Shown: positions 33,329-41,998, counted from the stretch's first letter. The stretch is DNA of 54,753 nucleotides from Asticcacaulis sp. AC402 (GCF_000495835.1 NZ_AWGC01000042.1:1-54753); one strand, 5' to 3'. Translations and numbers: made by a program. The notes: generated by a model from the letters alone, not told the origin.

Positions 33329-36123
33329 TGCTGCTACGGCATTCCAGTCGACGAAAACGCCTTGACCACACGGTGCTCGCCAAGCGCCTGGAGGGGGCGG
33401 TATCTTATGACCGGATTGCCGGTTATTTCCGCTCGAGCCTGTTTGAGGTGGCTGGCGAGGCCATCAACAGCGTCGCTGGCCCCGTGCGAATTATTTGCAA
33501 TTCGGACATTGATCCGCAGGATCTGATTACGGCCGCAGCGGCTCAGGCCGCCATCCGGCGGAGCTGGTGCTCCGGAAAGCCCGAAGATGCGCCGCCGATC
33601 GCCATGCATCGATATCGCGCACTGTACGACGCTCTCGTAAACAAGAGGATGGAAGTGCGGGTTCTCCCGGACTCCGCCTTCGGCCTGATCCATGGGAAGG
33701 CCGGCGTGTTGCGGCGCGCCGATGGCACGGCAACGGCTTTTCTGGGCAGCGTGAATGAAAGCGCGTCGGCCTGGAAAGTGAACTATGAACTGCTTTGGGA
33801 GGACGACTGTCCGGATACAGTTGCCTGGGTTCAGGAAGAGTTCGATGCGCTGTGGACCGACCCTCGTGCGGTTGACCTGTCGTGCTGCCCGTTCATCGCG
33901 CAGGACCTTCAGCGGATCATCAAGCGCAAGGTCATCGAGCCTGCTGAACTGAAGGCCATACCGGACCCGACAGCCGTTGCCGCGGCGGCGGCCGTGGAGA
34001 CCCCCGTATATCGACGCGAACAAGGTCTGTGGCCTCACCAGAAGTACTTCGCCAGGCTGGCGCTGGAACGTCACAGGCTCGGCGGCGCCCGGCTCGTGCT
34101 GGCCGATCAGGTTGGTCTGGGAAAGACGATCCAACTCGCCATGGCTGCGCTTCTGATCGCTCTCGACGATCCGGATGGCGGGCCCATCCTCGTCTTGGCT
34201 CCCAAGCCGCTACTTCAGCAGTGGCAGGATGAGCTGATGGAGTTGTTGCAGTTGCCCTCGGCTCGTTGGAACGGGCGGGCATGGGTCGACGAAAACGATG
34301 CGGAGTATCCCTCGGACGGCGCCAAATCGCTTGGCAGATGCCCGCGGCGGATTGGCCTGGTGTCCCAGGGGCTTGTCGTTCGGGGTCAAACTGAAGCCAT
34401 CAACCAGCTTCTCGGACGCAAGTACGCCTGCGTGATCGTCGATGAATCTCACCGAGCCCGGCGCCGCAATGTCCCTAAGGTCGATGCCAAGGCCGAGGAA
34501 ATCGATGAGAAGGCTGAACCCAATAAGCTGATGGCTTTCCTGCGGCTGATTGGTCCCAGGACAAAGAGCATGCTGCTGGCTACGGCAACCCCGGTTCAGT
34601 TGCACCCTGTTGAAGCTTGGGACCTGCTTCACGTTTTGTCTCATGGCAACGATGGCGTGCTCGGCGGATGGACGCAGAGCAGCCCCTGGTTCCAGCCAAG
34701 CCATTGCCTGGACGTTTCCATGGGGGTCGAAACGGTCCCGACTGACGACGACCGTGCGGGCTGGCAATACGTCATGGACCCGCTCCCGTCCCGTTTCGAG
34801 GGTGCCGCGTTTGATAAGATCAGACGTAACCTCGATGCGGAAGATTCGCGTTGGCAGTTCCGGCCAGAGAGCCTCGACAAGCTCTCGCCGGCGATCCGCC
34901 GGGTCCAACTCCATAACGGCCTGCTGCCCGGGTACGGCGAGACCTACAACCCACTGCTCCGCTGCATCGTGCGCCGTACACGTGCCTACCTGGAAGCGAC
35001 GATCAACCCCGCGACCGGCGGCTACTTCCTGCCGAAGGTAAGCGTGAAGCTGTTTGGCGAGAACGACGAAGACGCCCTGGCGCTCGGTGGTTACCTGCGC
35101 GAGGCCTACCAGGAGGCGGAGGAGTTTTCACGGCTGCTTCAGAAGCGGGTCAAAGGCGCCGGGTTCTTCAAAACCTTGCTTCTGCGCCGCCTCGGTAGCT
35201 CGATGGAGGCAGGCCGCCGTACAATCACAAAGTTGCTCGGCGCCAACCCGGATGTGCTGGACGACGACGAAGATGATGACGTCGAAGAGGAAGCGATCCT
35301 GCAGCCGGGTCGCCAGACGTCCAATGCAAGTGATTTCAAGAACTTTACCCCCGCCGAAATGACTTCGCTGCAGCGCTGTCTCAGCCTCTTGAAGGAGGGC
35401 GGAAACAACGACCCGAAGCTCGACGCCCTCGTTGGGTATCTGCGCGGTACCCAGCCAGGATCGCAGCTCGCTTGGCTGGATCTCGGCTGCATCCTGTTCT
35501 CGCAATACTACGATACCGTCCGCTGGGTCGGCGATGAGATGTCCAAGCGGGCCGAGTTCGAAGGCATCGACATCGGCCTCTACGCCGGCAGCAACCGCTC
35601 GGGGTTTTGGCGGGATGGAAAGTTCCAGCGCTGTGACCGCAATCTCCTGAAGGGCTGGGTCCGCTCTGGTGAAATGAAGCTCTTACTGGGGACCGATGCG
35701 GCGTCGGAAGGCCTCAACCTGCAACGCCTCGGAACACTCATAAACATCGACCTACCCTGGAACCCCACGAGACTGGAGCAGCGAAAAGGTCGTATTCAGC
35801 GGATCGGGCAGGCGCGGAGCGAAATCTGGATCGCCAACCTGCGTTACCGCGACTCCGTTGAGGACCGCGTGCATCAGGTTCTGGCTGACAGGCTGGAGGC
35901 CATTCACGGGCTGTTCGGTCAGATTCCAGATACCCTGGAAGATGTTTGGGTTCAGGTTGCCCTTGACGGCGAGCAAGCCGCCAAGCAGCTGATCGACAGC
36001 GCCGCAGCGACACGAAATCCGTTTGACGTGAAGTACAGCAAGGTCGAGGACGCCGACTGGGAGACATCGCCATTCGTATTGGATCCGATTTCAGTAAAAG
36101 AGCAGCTTTCACTTGGTTGGTAG
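33328..36123 (+). CDS. Phospholipase D-like helicase of the defence cassette
   Basis: The 931-residue protein joins an N-terminal PLD-like domain (IHGKAGVL near 121-128 and FLGSVNES near 139-146, one HxK half-motif) to an SF2/SNF2 helicase. Walker A is GLGKT (263-267), motif II is DESH (372-375), and the C-terminal core has GTDAASEGLNLQ and QRKGRIQRIGQ. It is the likely effector: a DNA translocase with a nuclease-type domain that acts on unmodified invading DNA. Its start overlaps the methylase stop (TGATG), completing a four-gene operon of about 9.4 kb. Confidence 0.9.
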   Translation: MLLRHSSRRKRLDHTVLAKRLEGAVSYDRIAGYFRSSLFEVAGEAINSVAGPVRIICNSDIDPQDLITAAAAQAAIRRSWCSGKPEDAPPIAMHRYRALYDALVNKRMEVRVLPDSAFGLIHGKAGVLRRADGTATAFLGSVNESASAWKVNYELLWEDDCPDTVAWVQEEFDALWTDPRAVDLSCCPFIAQDLQRIIKRKVIEPAELKAIPDPTAVAAAAAVETPVYRREQGLWPHQKYFARLALERHRLGGARLVLADQVGLGKTIQLAMAALLIALDDPDGGPILVLAPKPLLQQWQDELMELLQLPSARWNGRAWVDENDAEYPSDGAKSLGRCPRRIGLVSQGLVVRGQTEAINQLLGRKYACVIVDESHRARRRNVPKVDAKAEEIDEKAEPNKLMAFLRLIGPRTKSMLLATATPVQLHPVEAWDLLHVLSHGNDGVLGGWTQSSPWFQPSHCLDVSMGVETVPTDDDRAGWQYVMDPLPSRFEGAAFDKIRRNLDAEDSRWQFRPESLDKLSPAIRRVQLHNGLLPGYGETYNPLLRCIVRRTRAYLEATINPATGGYFLPKVSVKLFGENDEDALALGGYLREAYQEAEEFSRLLQKRVKGAGFFKTLLLRRLGSSMEAGRRTITKLLGANPDVLDDDEDDDVEEEAILQPGRQTSNASDFKNFTPAEMTSLQRCLSLLKEGGNNDPKLDALVGYLRGTQPGSQLAWLDLGCILFSQYYDTVRWVGDEMSKRAEFEGIDIGLYAGSNRSGFWRDGKFQRCDRNLLKGWVRSGEMKLLLGTDAASEGLNLQRLGTLINIDLPWNPTRLEQRKGRIQRIGQARSEIWIANLRYRDSVEDRVHQVLADRLEAIHGLFGQIPDTLEDVWVQVALDGEQAAKQLIDSAAATRNPFDVKYSKVEDADWETSPFVLDPISVKEQLSLGW

Positions 36124-36197
36124 TATTGCTGAAACCGAGTGTTGTGAAAGGCTTTCAAAGCCACGTCCGTACAGCTAAAGCTTCCACGCCCTTATCG

Positions 36198-36971
36198 CTA
36201 GCTAGCCATGGCTATGGCCTCAGCCATGCATTCCCGGATAAGGCTTCCGAACGTTTCAAATTCTGAAAGCGGCAGATCCGTATCAGGATGAAGATATAAT
36301 GCGCGGTTCAATTCGACCATAACACTCTGGACCCTGTTGTCCTGATTGTACCGCGATTGCGGAACCAGTGTGCCGGAGAATGGATCGTTGACGGCTACTG
36401 ACCAACCGGCATCCCGAAAGGACTGCTCAAATGCCTCGGCAAGTGCAACAGTTGTATGGAACGGGTCCGTGCCGATGCAAATATCCGGCCGGAGCTTCGA
36501 CAGGTCCCGCTCCTCATAAGGCAAGGCGACCATTGGAAAGCTATGACAATCGACGATCAGACACCGTCCGAAGTGCGTAAGCTTTTCAGTGACCAGATTT
36601 TCAAGGTGTTGATGGTGCGGATAATAGTATCGATCCAGAAGCGCCTTGCGCTCGGCCGCCGTCAGGTCTCGCCGAAGCTGCGCCTTGTGCGACGTGCTCG
36701 TGTAGATCACCCCCATACCCTGCTTTGACATGGGCTCCTGGTCGTCATCGGGGAATCGCTCAACATCGACAACGAGCCGGTTCACCGGGGCACGGACAAT
36801 ATTGGCGCTTTCCGCCGCGCCTGCAAAAATCGAGAGTGTCAGATGATCCGTCATCCTTACGACCTCAACAGCGAGCGCTTCATCGTCCAACACGAATTGA
36901 TTTCGCACATCGGCCGGGATGGCCGTCGCGTCATGCGGCACGTGCAGGATTACCCAGTCGGGATATGACAT
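36198..36971 (-). CDS. N-formylglutamate amidohydrolase family protein
   Basis: The 257-residue protein matches the N-formylglutamate amidohydrolase fold (zinc peptidase-like): VPHDATAIPADVR near the start, VVRMTDHLT, CLIVDCHSFP with the conserved His, then ICIGTDPFHTT and VELNRALYL. Classical members cut N-formylglutamate in histidine breakdown, but no hut genes are here and relatives recur in defence islands. ATG 36971 with AAGGCG upstream is chosen over TTG 37001. It lies between the helicase, which converges on it, and the integrase. Confidence 0.83.
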   Translation of the reverse strand: MSYPDWVILHVPHDATAIPADVRNQFVLDDEALAVEVVRMTDHLTLSIFAGAAESANIVRAPVNRLVVDVERFPDDDQEPMSKQGMGVIYTSTSHKAQLRRDLTAAERKALLDRYYYPHHQHLENLVTEKLTHFGRCLIVDCHSFPMVALPYEERDLSKLRPDICIGTDPFHTTVALAEAFEQSFRDAGWSVAVNDPFSGTLVPQSRYNQDNRVQSVMVELNRALYLHPDTDLPLSEFETFGSLIRECMAEAIAMAS

Positions 36972-37045
36972 GACGACGGTCGCCTTTTGCTGAGCCGGCA
37001 AAGGTGTTGGTATCCTTGTAAGCTTTGCGCTCAGCCGGTCAACAA

Positions 37046-38245
37046 TCAGCCAGTCCTTTTTAGCGCATCCAAATAGTCAGACCACCACTGCGCCATCTCG
37101 ACGCGCTCCTGCCAGTGAGCGCCTCGATGGTAGACACCGCGCAGCTCGTTCGCATCCTTATGGGACAAAGCCCGCTCGATCGCGTCGGGCGACCATTTGC
37201 CCGATTCGTTCAACAGCGTACTCGCTGTGCTTCTGAAACCGTGGGCTGTCATCTCATCATGACCGTAACCCATTCTCCGAAGAGCTGCGTTCAATGTGTT
37301 TTCCGACATTGGCCGCTGCCAGGTTCGTACCGCCGGGAATACATACTTACTGTGCTCCTTCACCTCAGAAGCCTTCTCCAGGATGGCAAGCGCTTGACAC
37401 GATAGTGGTACGGCATGTTCCGCGCGCATCTTCATTCGGCCCGCCGGGATGCGCCAGACCTTTCGTTCGAAGTCGAACTCCGACCATTCCGCATGACGCA
37501 ATTCGCCAGGTCGGACAAAGACATGAGCCAAGAGCTGCAAGGCCAGCCCGGTGGTCACATGGCCATTATAACCTCCAATGGCACGAAGAAGGCCGCCAAC
37601 CTTGTCAGGCTCAATTACGGCAGCATGGTGCTTCACCCTTGGTGCAACCAATGCTCCCGACAGGTCGGCAGCCGGATTGGATTTTGCACGGCCAGTGATG
37701 ATGGCAAACTTAAACACCCTCGACGCCAAAGATCTCGCGCGGCCAGCCGACTCGTGACGCCCCTTTTTCTCAATCTCTTTCAGAATGGTCAGGATTTCAT
37801 AGGGCTCGATCTCAGATAGTGGGCGCCGTCCAAGACGTGGGAGAAGCAGCCCCAATAGCCAGTCCGACTTTGCGATTGTCGGTGGGGCGACGCCTTCCAA
37901 CTTGCGCTTCTCCAGAAATTCCAGAGCTATGGCTTCAAACGTCGTTTCCGCTGCTAAGGTCCTCGCGATCGCCTGGCGCTTTTTCTCGGCTCCCGGATCG
38001 ATGCCCGAACCGATAGCCTTGCGCGCGTCGTCCCTGCGCTCTCGTGCCTCTTTCAAGCCAACCAAAGGGTAGGTGCCGATCGACAGCTGCTTTTCTTTGC
38101 CGTCCATGCGGTATTTCAATCGCCACAGCTTCGCACCACTCGGCCGCACGATCACAAACAGCCCTGCGCCGTCATGCAATTTATACTGTTTTTCCTGGGG
38201 TTTAGCGGATCTGATGGAGACATCTGAGAGTGCCACGGGGGTCAT
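37046..38245 (-). CDS. int: P4-type tyrosine integrase
   Basis: The 399-residue recombinase has the DUF4102 N-terminal arm-binding domain (LSDVSIRSAKPQEKQYKLHDGAGLFVIV), a SAM-like core-binding domain near 100-190, and the catalytic domain with R245 or R250 in VFVRPGELRHAEW, H335-x-x-R338 (HGFRST), H362 (LSHKD) and the nucleophile Y372 (GVYHR). It should catalyse insertion into and excision from tRNA-Thr. The gene reads inward from the tRNA end, as in other tRNA-targeted islands. Its first codons and upstream DNA are repeated at the left boundary of the element. Confidence 0.94.
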   Translation of the reverse strand: MTPVALSDVSIRSAKPQEKQYKLHDGAGLFVIVRPSGAKLWRLKYRMDGKEKQLSIGTYPLVGLKEARERRDDARKAIGSGIDPGAEKKRQAIARTLAAETTFEAIALEFLEKRKLEGVAPPTIAKSDWLLGLLLPRLGRRPLSEIEPYEILTILKEIEKKGRHESAGRARSLASRVFKFAIITGRAKSNPAADLSGALVAPRVKHHAAVIEPDKVGGLLRAIGGYNGHVTTGLALQLLAHVFVRPGELRHAEWSEFDFERKVWRIPAGRMKMRAEHAVPLSCQALAILEKASEVKEHSKYVFPAVRTWQRPMSENTLNAALRRMGYGHDEMTAHGFRSTASTLLNESGKWSPDAIERALSHKDANELRGVYHRGAHWQERVEMAQWWSDYLDALKRTG

Positions 38246-38429
38246 TTCCTGTGAAAACGGAACGCTTCGCTGCCGTGACCCCTAGCGTAACCCCCAAAAA
38301 GACCGGATGGAGGCGCACATTTATGGACAATTAGGGACACAACGCTGCAGAAACTACAGCATTTTCAAGGGCTTTTCAACCGATTACGTACACTTGTGGA
38401 TGGGGTGGTGGTGCCGGCTACAGGAATCG
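38220..38429. repeat. Right copy of the 210-bp direct repeat, including attR
   Basis: This copy runs from the integrase start region to the tRNA T-arm and matches 16740-16950. The last 32 bases (38398-38429) are the identical core. Downstream of the core the two copies diverge, because only the right copy continues into the intact tRNA. Confidence 0.9.
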
Positions 38430-38484
38430 AACCCGTGACCTGATGTTTACAAAACAACTGCTCTACCATCTGAGCTAAGCCGGC
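38409..38484 (-). tRNA. tRNA-Thr (anticodon UGU), integration target
   Basis: Read leftward, GCCGGCT at the 5' end pairs with AGCCGGC, with encoded CCA. The D-stem is GCTC/GAGC, the anticodon loop TTTGTAA contains TGT, and the T-stem is ACGGG/CCTGT with loop TTCGATT. The total is 76 nt. The anticodon stem GTTGT/ACATC has one U-U mismatch at the second pair. The 3' 21 bases belong to the att core. Confidence 0.93.
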
Positions 38485-38562
38485 CAAGCGTGAAATTTCA
38501 CGAACCGCGCTTATGCCGAGCCTGCCTGGCAATGTCCAGAGCTACAATTCGCCTTTTTTGGT

Positions 38563-39306
38563 TCACGACGCCAGATATCGGTTGGGGACATTGACCAGTT
38601 CCGGCATAGCCCGGCCCGACGCCGTCAGCAACTCGCGGATATTGCCGTAGATGTCGGCTTCATGGCGATGAACCTGAGGCAGTAGCCCCATCTGGGCGAA
38701 AGACACCGGCGTCACGTCGAAGAACAGTGTCTCCCAGTCGAAGCCCTTGCCCCACCACAGGCCTTGCAACTGTATGTCGGTACGGGCACCGTGCTCAAGC
38801 AGCAGACGCATGACGGCGGCCGAGCGGTTGCGGTTGGAGTTGACGGTATGGAAGATCGGCGTTTGGCCGTTACAGCCGAAAGCGTCCGTGTCGGCGCGGG
38901 CATTGGGATCGCAGCCCTGGTCAAGCAACCATGCTACGGCGCGGGAATGGCCGTACTCGGCGGCGAGATGAAGCAGTGTTGCACCTTTTAATGGGGCAAA
39001 GGCGCATGCGAGGTCGATCCGATGGTCAAGAAATTCGGGGTGCCTTGCTTTCGTTTCTTCCAGTCGCACCGGGTCGTCAAGCAGGACCGGCAGGATCAGC
39101 GGATCGGCAACGACCACGCCGTGGTCGAGAAGGATTTGAAGACACGCCGCAAAGGCGTCGGAACGGTAGTACATCTCAATGAGAATCATCACCGGAGACT
39201 TACCGTTAATCGGCGCATTTGGGTCGAAGCCTTCGCTGAGGACGGCCTGGATTTCCGCGGCCTTATGGGTTTCGAAGGCTGTCAGCAGTCGGGTTTCCAA
39301 GGTCAT
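38563..39306 (-). CDS. Ankyrin-repeat protein
   Basis: From ATG 39306 (GGAGG upstream) the 247-residue protein carries ankyrin-type repeats: VLSEGFDPNAPINGKSPVMILIEMYY, GATLLHLAAEYGHSRAVAWLLDQGCDPNARADTD, and NGQTPIFHTVNSNRNRSAAVMRLLLEHGARTDI. No signal peptide is seen, so it is probably cytosolic and mediates protein contacts; the partner is unknown. The frame extends upstream to 39474 but overlaps the divergent corA gene. It is the first chromosomal gene beyond the element. Confidence 0.88.
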   Translation of the reverse strand: MTLETRLLTAFETHKAAEIQAVLSEGFDPNAPINGKSPVMILIEMYYRSDAFAACLQILLDHGVVVADPLILPVLLDDPVRLEETKARHPEFLDHRIDLACAFAPLKGATLLHLAAEYGHSRAVAWLLDQGCDPNARADTDAFGCNGQTPIFHTVNSNRNRSAAVMRLLLEHGARTDIQLQGLWWGKGFDWETLFFDVTPVSFAQMGLLPQVHRHEADIYGNIRELLTASGRAMPELVNVPNRYLAS

Positions 39307-39448
39307 GTCTTGGCCTCCGGGCGTATAGACGAAAGACTGGGTTCCGTTAGCACGGCTTCTACCGCAAAGGCCATCGCAGACCCTTGTCACAAAAGCTTCA
39401 ACAAGCGGTCCTACAGAGGGTGCCACAGTTCCCGGCCGGAAGTGCGCG

Positions 39449-40429
39449 ATGATCACCGTCTTTTTCCGCAGCAACGACCGAATTGAACAGGCCTTCGTGC
39501 GGCCGGGCTACGCCATCGCTGACAACCCGGTATGGATAGACCTGAATAATCCGTCCTTTGACGAAGAACGCCGGATCAAAGCCTTACTGGGTATCGCCAT
39601 TCCCAACCGCGAGGAGATCTGGCGCAACCACGTCACCAACCACATGTATACGGCCGGGGACGTCACCTATATGAATGCCGCTGTGCTGTACCGGGCCGAG
39701 GCGAGCCACCCCAGGACCAGCGCTATCACCTTCATCGTCGCGCCGACTTGCCTGGTGACGATCCGCTACATCTACCCGACCAGTTTCGAGCATTTTCAAC
39801 GCCGCCTGATCCAGTCACCCGGTGACTTTCCGACGCCGCACCATATCCTGGCCGGGCTGCTGGAAGAGATGGTCGCCCGCGTCGCCTATCATGCCGAACT
39901 GACCGAGCAGGGGCTGGACGACCTGTCGCACAAGATTTTTGAAGATCATGCCTTCGAGAACAAGCAGGGCAATCCGTCGTTTATCCTGCGGCGCCTGTTG
40001 TCGAAACTGGGCGGATTGAACAAGCGCAACGCCAAGACCTATGAAAGCCTCAACTCCTACCTGCGCCTGCTCAGCTTTTACCGCGACGAAACCAGTCCCG
40101 GCCATGCGCTGATCCGACGGCGGCTGGAGGTGCTGCTGCACGAAACCCAAACCCTGGCCGACCAATCGACCTTCCTCAGCCAGCAGCTCGGCTTTCACCT
40201 CGACAGCGCGCTGGGCATGATCAATGTCGAGCAAAACCTGATCAGCAAGGTGTTCACCATCGCGGCCGTCTTTTTCCTGCCGCCGACCCTGATTTCCAGC
40301 ATCTATGGTATGAATTTCGACCACATGCCGGAACTGCACTGGTGGTTCGGCTATCCCCTGGCCATTTTCCTGATGATCTGTGCTGCGCTGGGCACCTTCA
40401 TCTATTTCAAACGCAAGGACTGGTTATAA
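39449..40429 (+). CDS. corA: CorA-family magnesium/divalent cation transporter
   Basis: The 326-residue protein is a CorA channel: a long cytosolic N-terminal alpha/beta domain and helical funnel, then two membrane helices at the C-terminus with the selectivity motif YGMNF between them (SIYGMNFDHMPELHW). The basic C-terminal sequence FKRKDWL is typical. It should form pentamers for Mg2+ uptake. A paralogue lies 1.6 kb downstream (42055-43044). I use the symbol for the family; the orthologue of the main Mg2+ channel could be either copy. Confidence 0.92.
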   Translation: MITVFFRSNDRIEQAFVRPGYAIADNPVWIDLNNPSFDEERRIKALLGIAIPNREEIWRNHVTNHMYTAGDVTYMNAAVLYRAEASHPRTSAITFIVAPTCLVTIRYIYPTSFEHFQRRLIQSPGDFPTPHHILAGLLEEMVARVAYHAELTEQGLDDLSHKIFEDHAFENKQGNPSFILRRLLSKLGGLNKRNAKTYESLNSYLRLLSFYRDETSPGHALIRRRLEVLLHETQTLADQSTFLSQQLGFHLDSALGMINVEQNLISKVFTIAAVFFLPPTLISSIYGMNFDHMPELHWWFGYPLAIFLMICAALGTFIYFKRKDWL

Positions 40430-40591
40430 TGCCAGGGTCAAAGACGGATCACCGGTAGCATTCGCAAGCGCCCGGCACAAAAGCCGGATGCCCGCGCGCC
40501 TGGACCGGGCAAACATTTGGCGCTTCCCCCGCCCGCCAAATATGGACATTTTACGCACTTTGAAGGCATCAATGAGTCGAAGGAGACAACC

Positions 40592-40858
40592 ATGTCCAAA
40601 TATCTTTATCGCCTGATCGATAACAACACCGGTGAGGAGGTCTATGCGTCTGAAGGCTTTACCTTTTCCGCACCGCCTATACCGGAACACCGCATTCACG
40701 ACGCGGAACTGCGGGAACGGTTTGGTGGCCCTTGCGTCGTCAACAAGGTCGAAGACGCTGATCTCGGCGACGGCACGATCGAAGTTCGTGTCTATGTCGA
40801 CGGTGTCGAAGAACGTGAGAACGGTGACACCCAGGACAATAACTACCGGCCGACATAG
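40592..40858 (+). CDS. Small conserved hypothetical protein
   Basis: The 88-residue acidic cytosolic protein (MSKYLYRLIDNNTGEEVYASEGFTFS...) has a strong AAGGAGA site and ATG 40592. I do not recognise a named family. The compact beta-rich pattern with DGTIEVRVYVDG suggests a small beta-barrel or sheet domain. It lies between corA and the convergent methyltransferase with only 4 bases separating the stops. Confidence 0.75.
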   Translation: MSKYLYRLIDNNTGEEVYASEGFTFSAPPIPEHRIHDAELRERFGGPCVVNKVEDADLGDGTIEVRVYVDGVEERENGDTQDNNYRPT

Positions 40859-40862
40859 GGCT

Positions 40863-41537
40863 TCAGGCGCTTTCGAACTCCCAGATACGGATCATTTTGC
40901 GTCCCAAGTGCCGCGCCCAGTCGGGATTGAGCCTGACGAGCTCTTCACCGCACACAATGTCGTGGTGCCGGCGCAGCCTAAGTCCCGCCGCGCCAGCCGT
41001 TGTCTGGATATCAGGCTCCCTGTGAGCAAAGCTGGTCAGGCGAACATGCTGGCCGTCAGTCGCAGTAAAATTCGCCTGTGTTCCCCCAGCTATGCGGTCG
41101 GGATGGATCTCCGACATGTAAAACCAGCCACCAGGTTTCAGCGCGGTTGCGACCCGGTGGAAAAAGACATCCAGATCCGCGATGTGTTCCAGTACCAGAG
41201 CGGTCAGGACGACATCAAACCGTCCCCAGTCGCCGCCGAGCAGAATGTCGGCCTCGAACAGACGGACGGTATCGAACCCCACCAGCTTGCTGCGCGCCAC
41301 GTCGAGCATGCCGGGCGACAGGTCGAGCGCGGTCACGCGATTGCCCTGGGCGGCCAGCCGAAGCGTATGACGCCCGGTGCCGCAGCCGATTTCCAGCACG
41401 TCCAGGCCGCGTACGTCACGATAGACCGGCGGAAAAACCAGTTCGTCCGTCGCCACGGTCGAATTGACACAGGCGTCGTACAGTTGCGCCCAAAGGTTGT
41501 AGCCGGCGCGATTTTCGGTTGCGGGATCGGAGGTCAT
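40863..41537 (-). CDS. Class I SAM-dependent methyltransferase
   Basis: The 224-residue cytosolic enzyme has the Rossmann SAM-binding motif I VLEIGCGTGRHTLRLA (near residues 45-60), motif II ALDLSPGMLD, and DVVLTALVLEHIADLD as the motif IV/post region. The substrate is unknown; sequence style suggests a small-molecule methyltransferase. ATG 41537 follows GGAG; the upstream extension to 41597 enters the palindrome at 41581-41631 and is not likely to be translated. Confidence 0.9.
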   Translation of the reverse strand: MTSDPATENRAGYNLWAQLYDACVNSTVATDELVFPPVYRDVRGLDVLEIGCGTGRHTLRLAAQGNRVTALDLSPGMLDVARSKLVGFDTVRLFEADILLGGDWGRFDVVLTALVLEHIADLDVFFHRVATALKPGGWFYMSEIHPDRIAGGTQANFTATDGQHVRLTSFAHREPDIQTTAGAAGLRLRRHHDIVCGEELVRLNPDWARHLGRKMIRIWEFESA

Positions 41538-41580
41538 GCTACGTCTCCTTGAACGGCGCAAGCCTTGCGCATTGTTTGAC

Positions 41581-41631
41581 GCCTCATGTTTATCCAAAAA
41601 GTGGCAACCACTTTTTGGATAAACATGAGGC
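41581..41631. repeat. Perfect 24-bp palindrome with 3-base loop
   Basis: The arms 41581-41604 and 41608-41631 (starting GCCTCATGTTTATCC) are exact reverse complements around CAA. The core TATCCAAAAAGTGG resembles the unit at 5285-5343. It lies 44 bases upstream of the methyltransferase start and could be a bidirectional terminator, a repeat unit, or both. Confidence 0.85.
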
Positions 41632-41700
41632 TAAGGAGCGTATTGTTTTGGCGGCAGCGCCACTGCCCGAACCTCGATTTAACCAGACCCGCGGCGCAAA

Positions 41701-41998
41701 TCAAGATGCTGGACGCACCCGCCACACTGCTTTGCCGACATCATCGGCGACCAGAATGGCGCCGGCGTTGTCAATCGCGACACCGACCGGACGCCCCATG
41801 GCCTTGCCGTCGCCCTTGACGAAACCGTCGAGCATGGTCTGGGGCTGCCCCAACGGATAGGCCGCCGCTGAACGGCACAAAGACGACGTCATAGCCGCTG
41901 TGCGGATTGCAGTTCAACAGCACCGCCGGCAAAGGCCGGTATTGCCGCGCCCGAGTAGAAGGCCAGCCCCAGTGGTCCAGAGATGGCGGCTTGAGCAT
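41701..41998 (-). pseudogene. Sorbosone dehydrogenase-like gene, C-terminal remnant
   Basis: Two reading frames on the minus strand together give the end of a PQQ-type sorbosone/glucose dehydrogenase: PHSGYDVVFVPFSGG in one, and LDGFVKGDGKAMGRPVGVAIDNAGAILVADDVGKAVWRV in another. A frameshift near 41865 separates them, and the upstream part (from LKPPSLDHWGW) is also disrupted. The rest of the gene, including the PQQ propeller, is gone. It is a decayed fragment between the methyltransferase and the second corA. Confidence 0.8.

Larger units (their letters stand above)
16919..38429. mobile_element. 21.5-kb integrative element (satellite-like island) in tRNA-Thr(UGU)
   Basis: The element is bounded by attL (16919-16950) and attR (38398-38429), identical 32-bp cores spanning the T-arm to the 3' end of tRNA-Thr. 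A P4-type tyrosine integrase lies 150 bases inside attR, pointing inward, and the tRNA remains intact at that end. The left part carries an AlpA-like regulator, primase-helicase, iterons and a TerS-like protein. The right part carries a four-gene DUF499/DUF3780/DUF1156/PLD-helicase defence cassette. No conjugation, capsid, tail or large terminase genes are seen, which fits a phage satellite or a plain integrative island. Confidence 0.88.
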
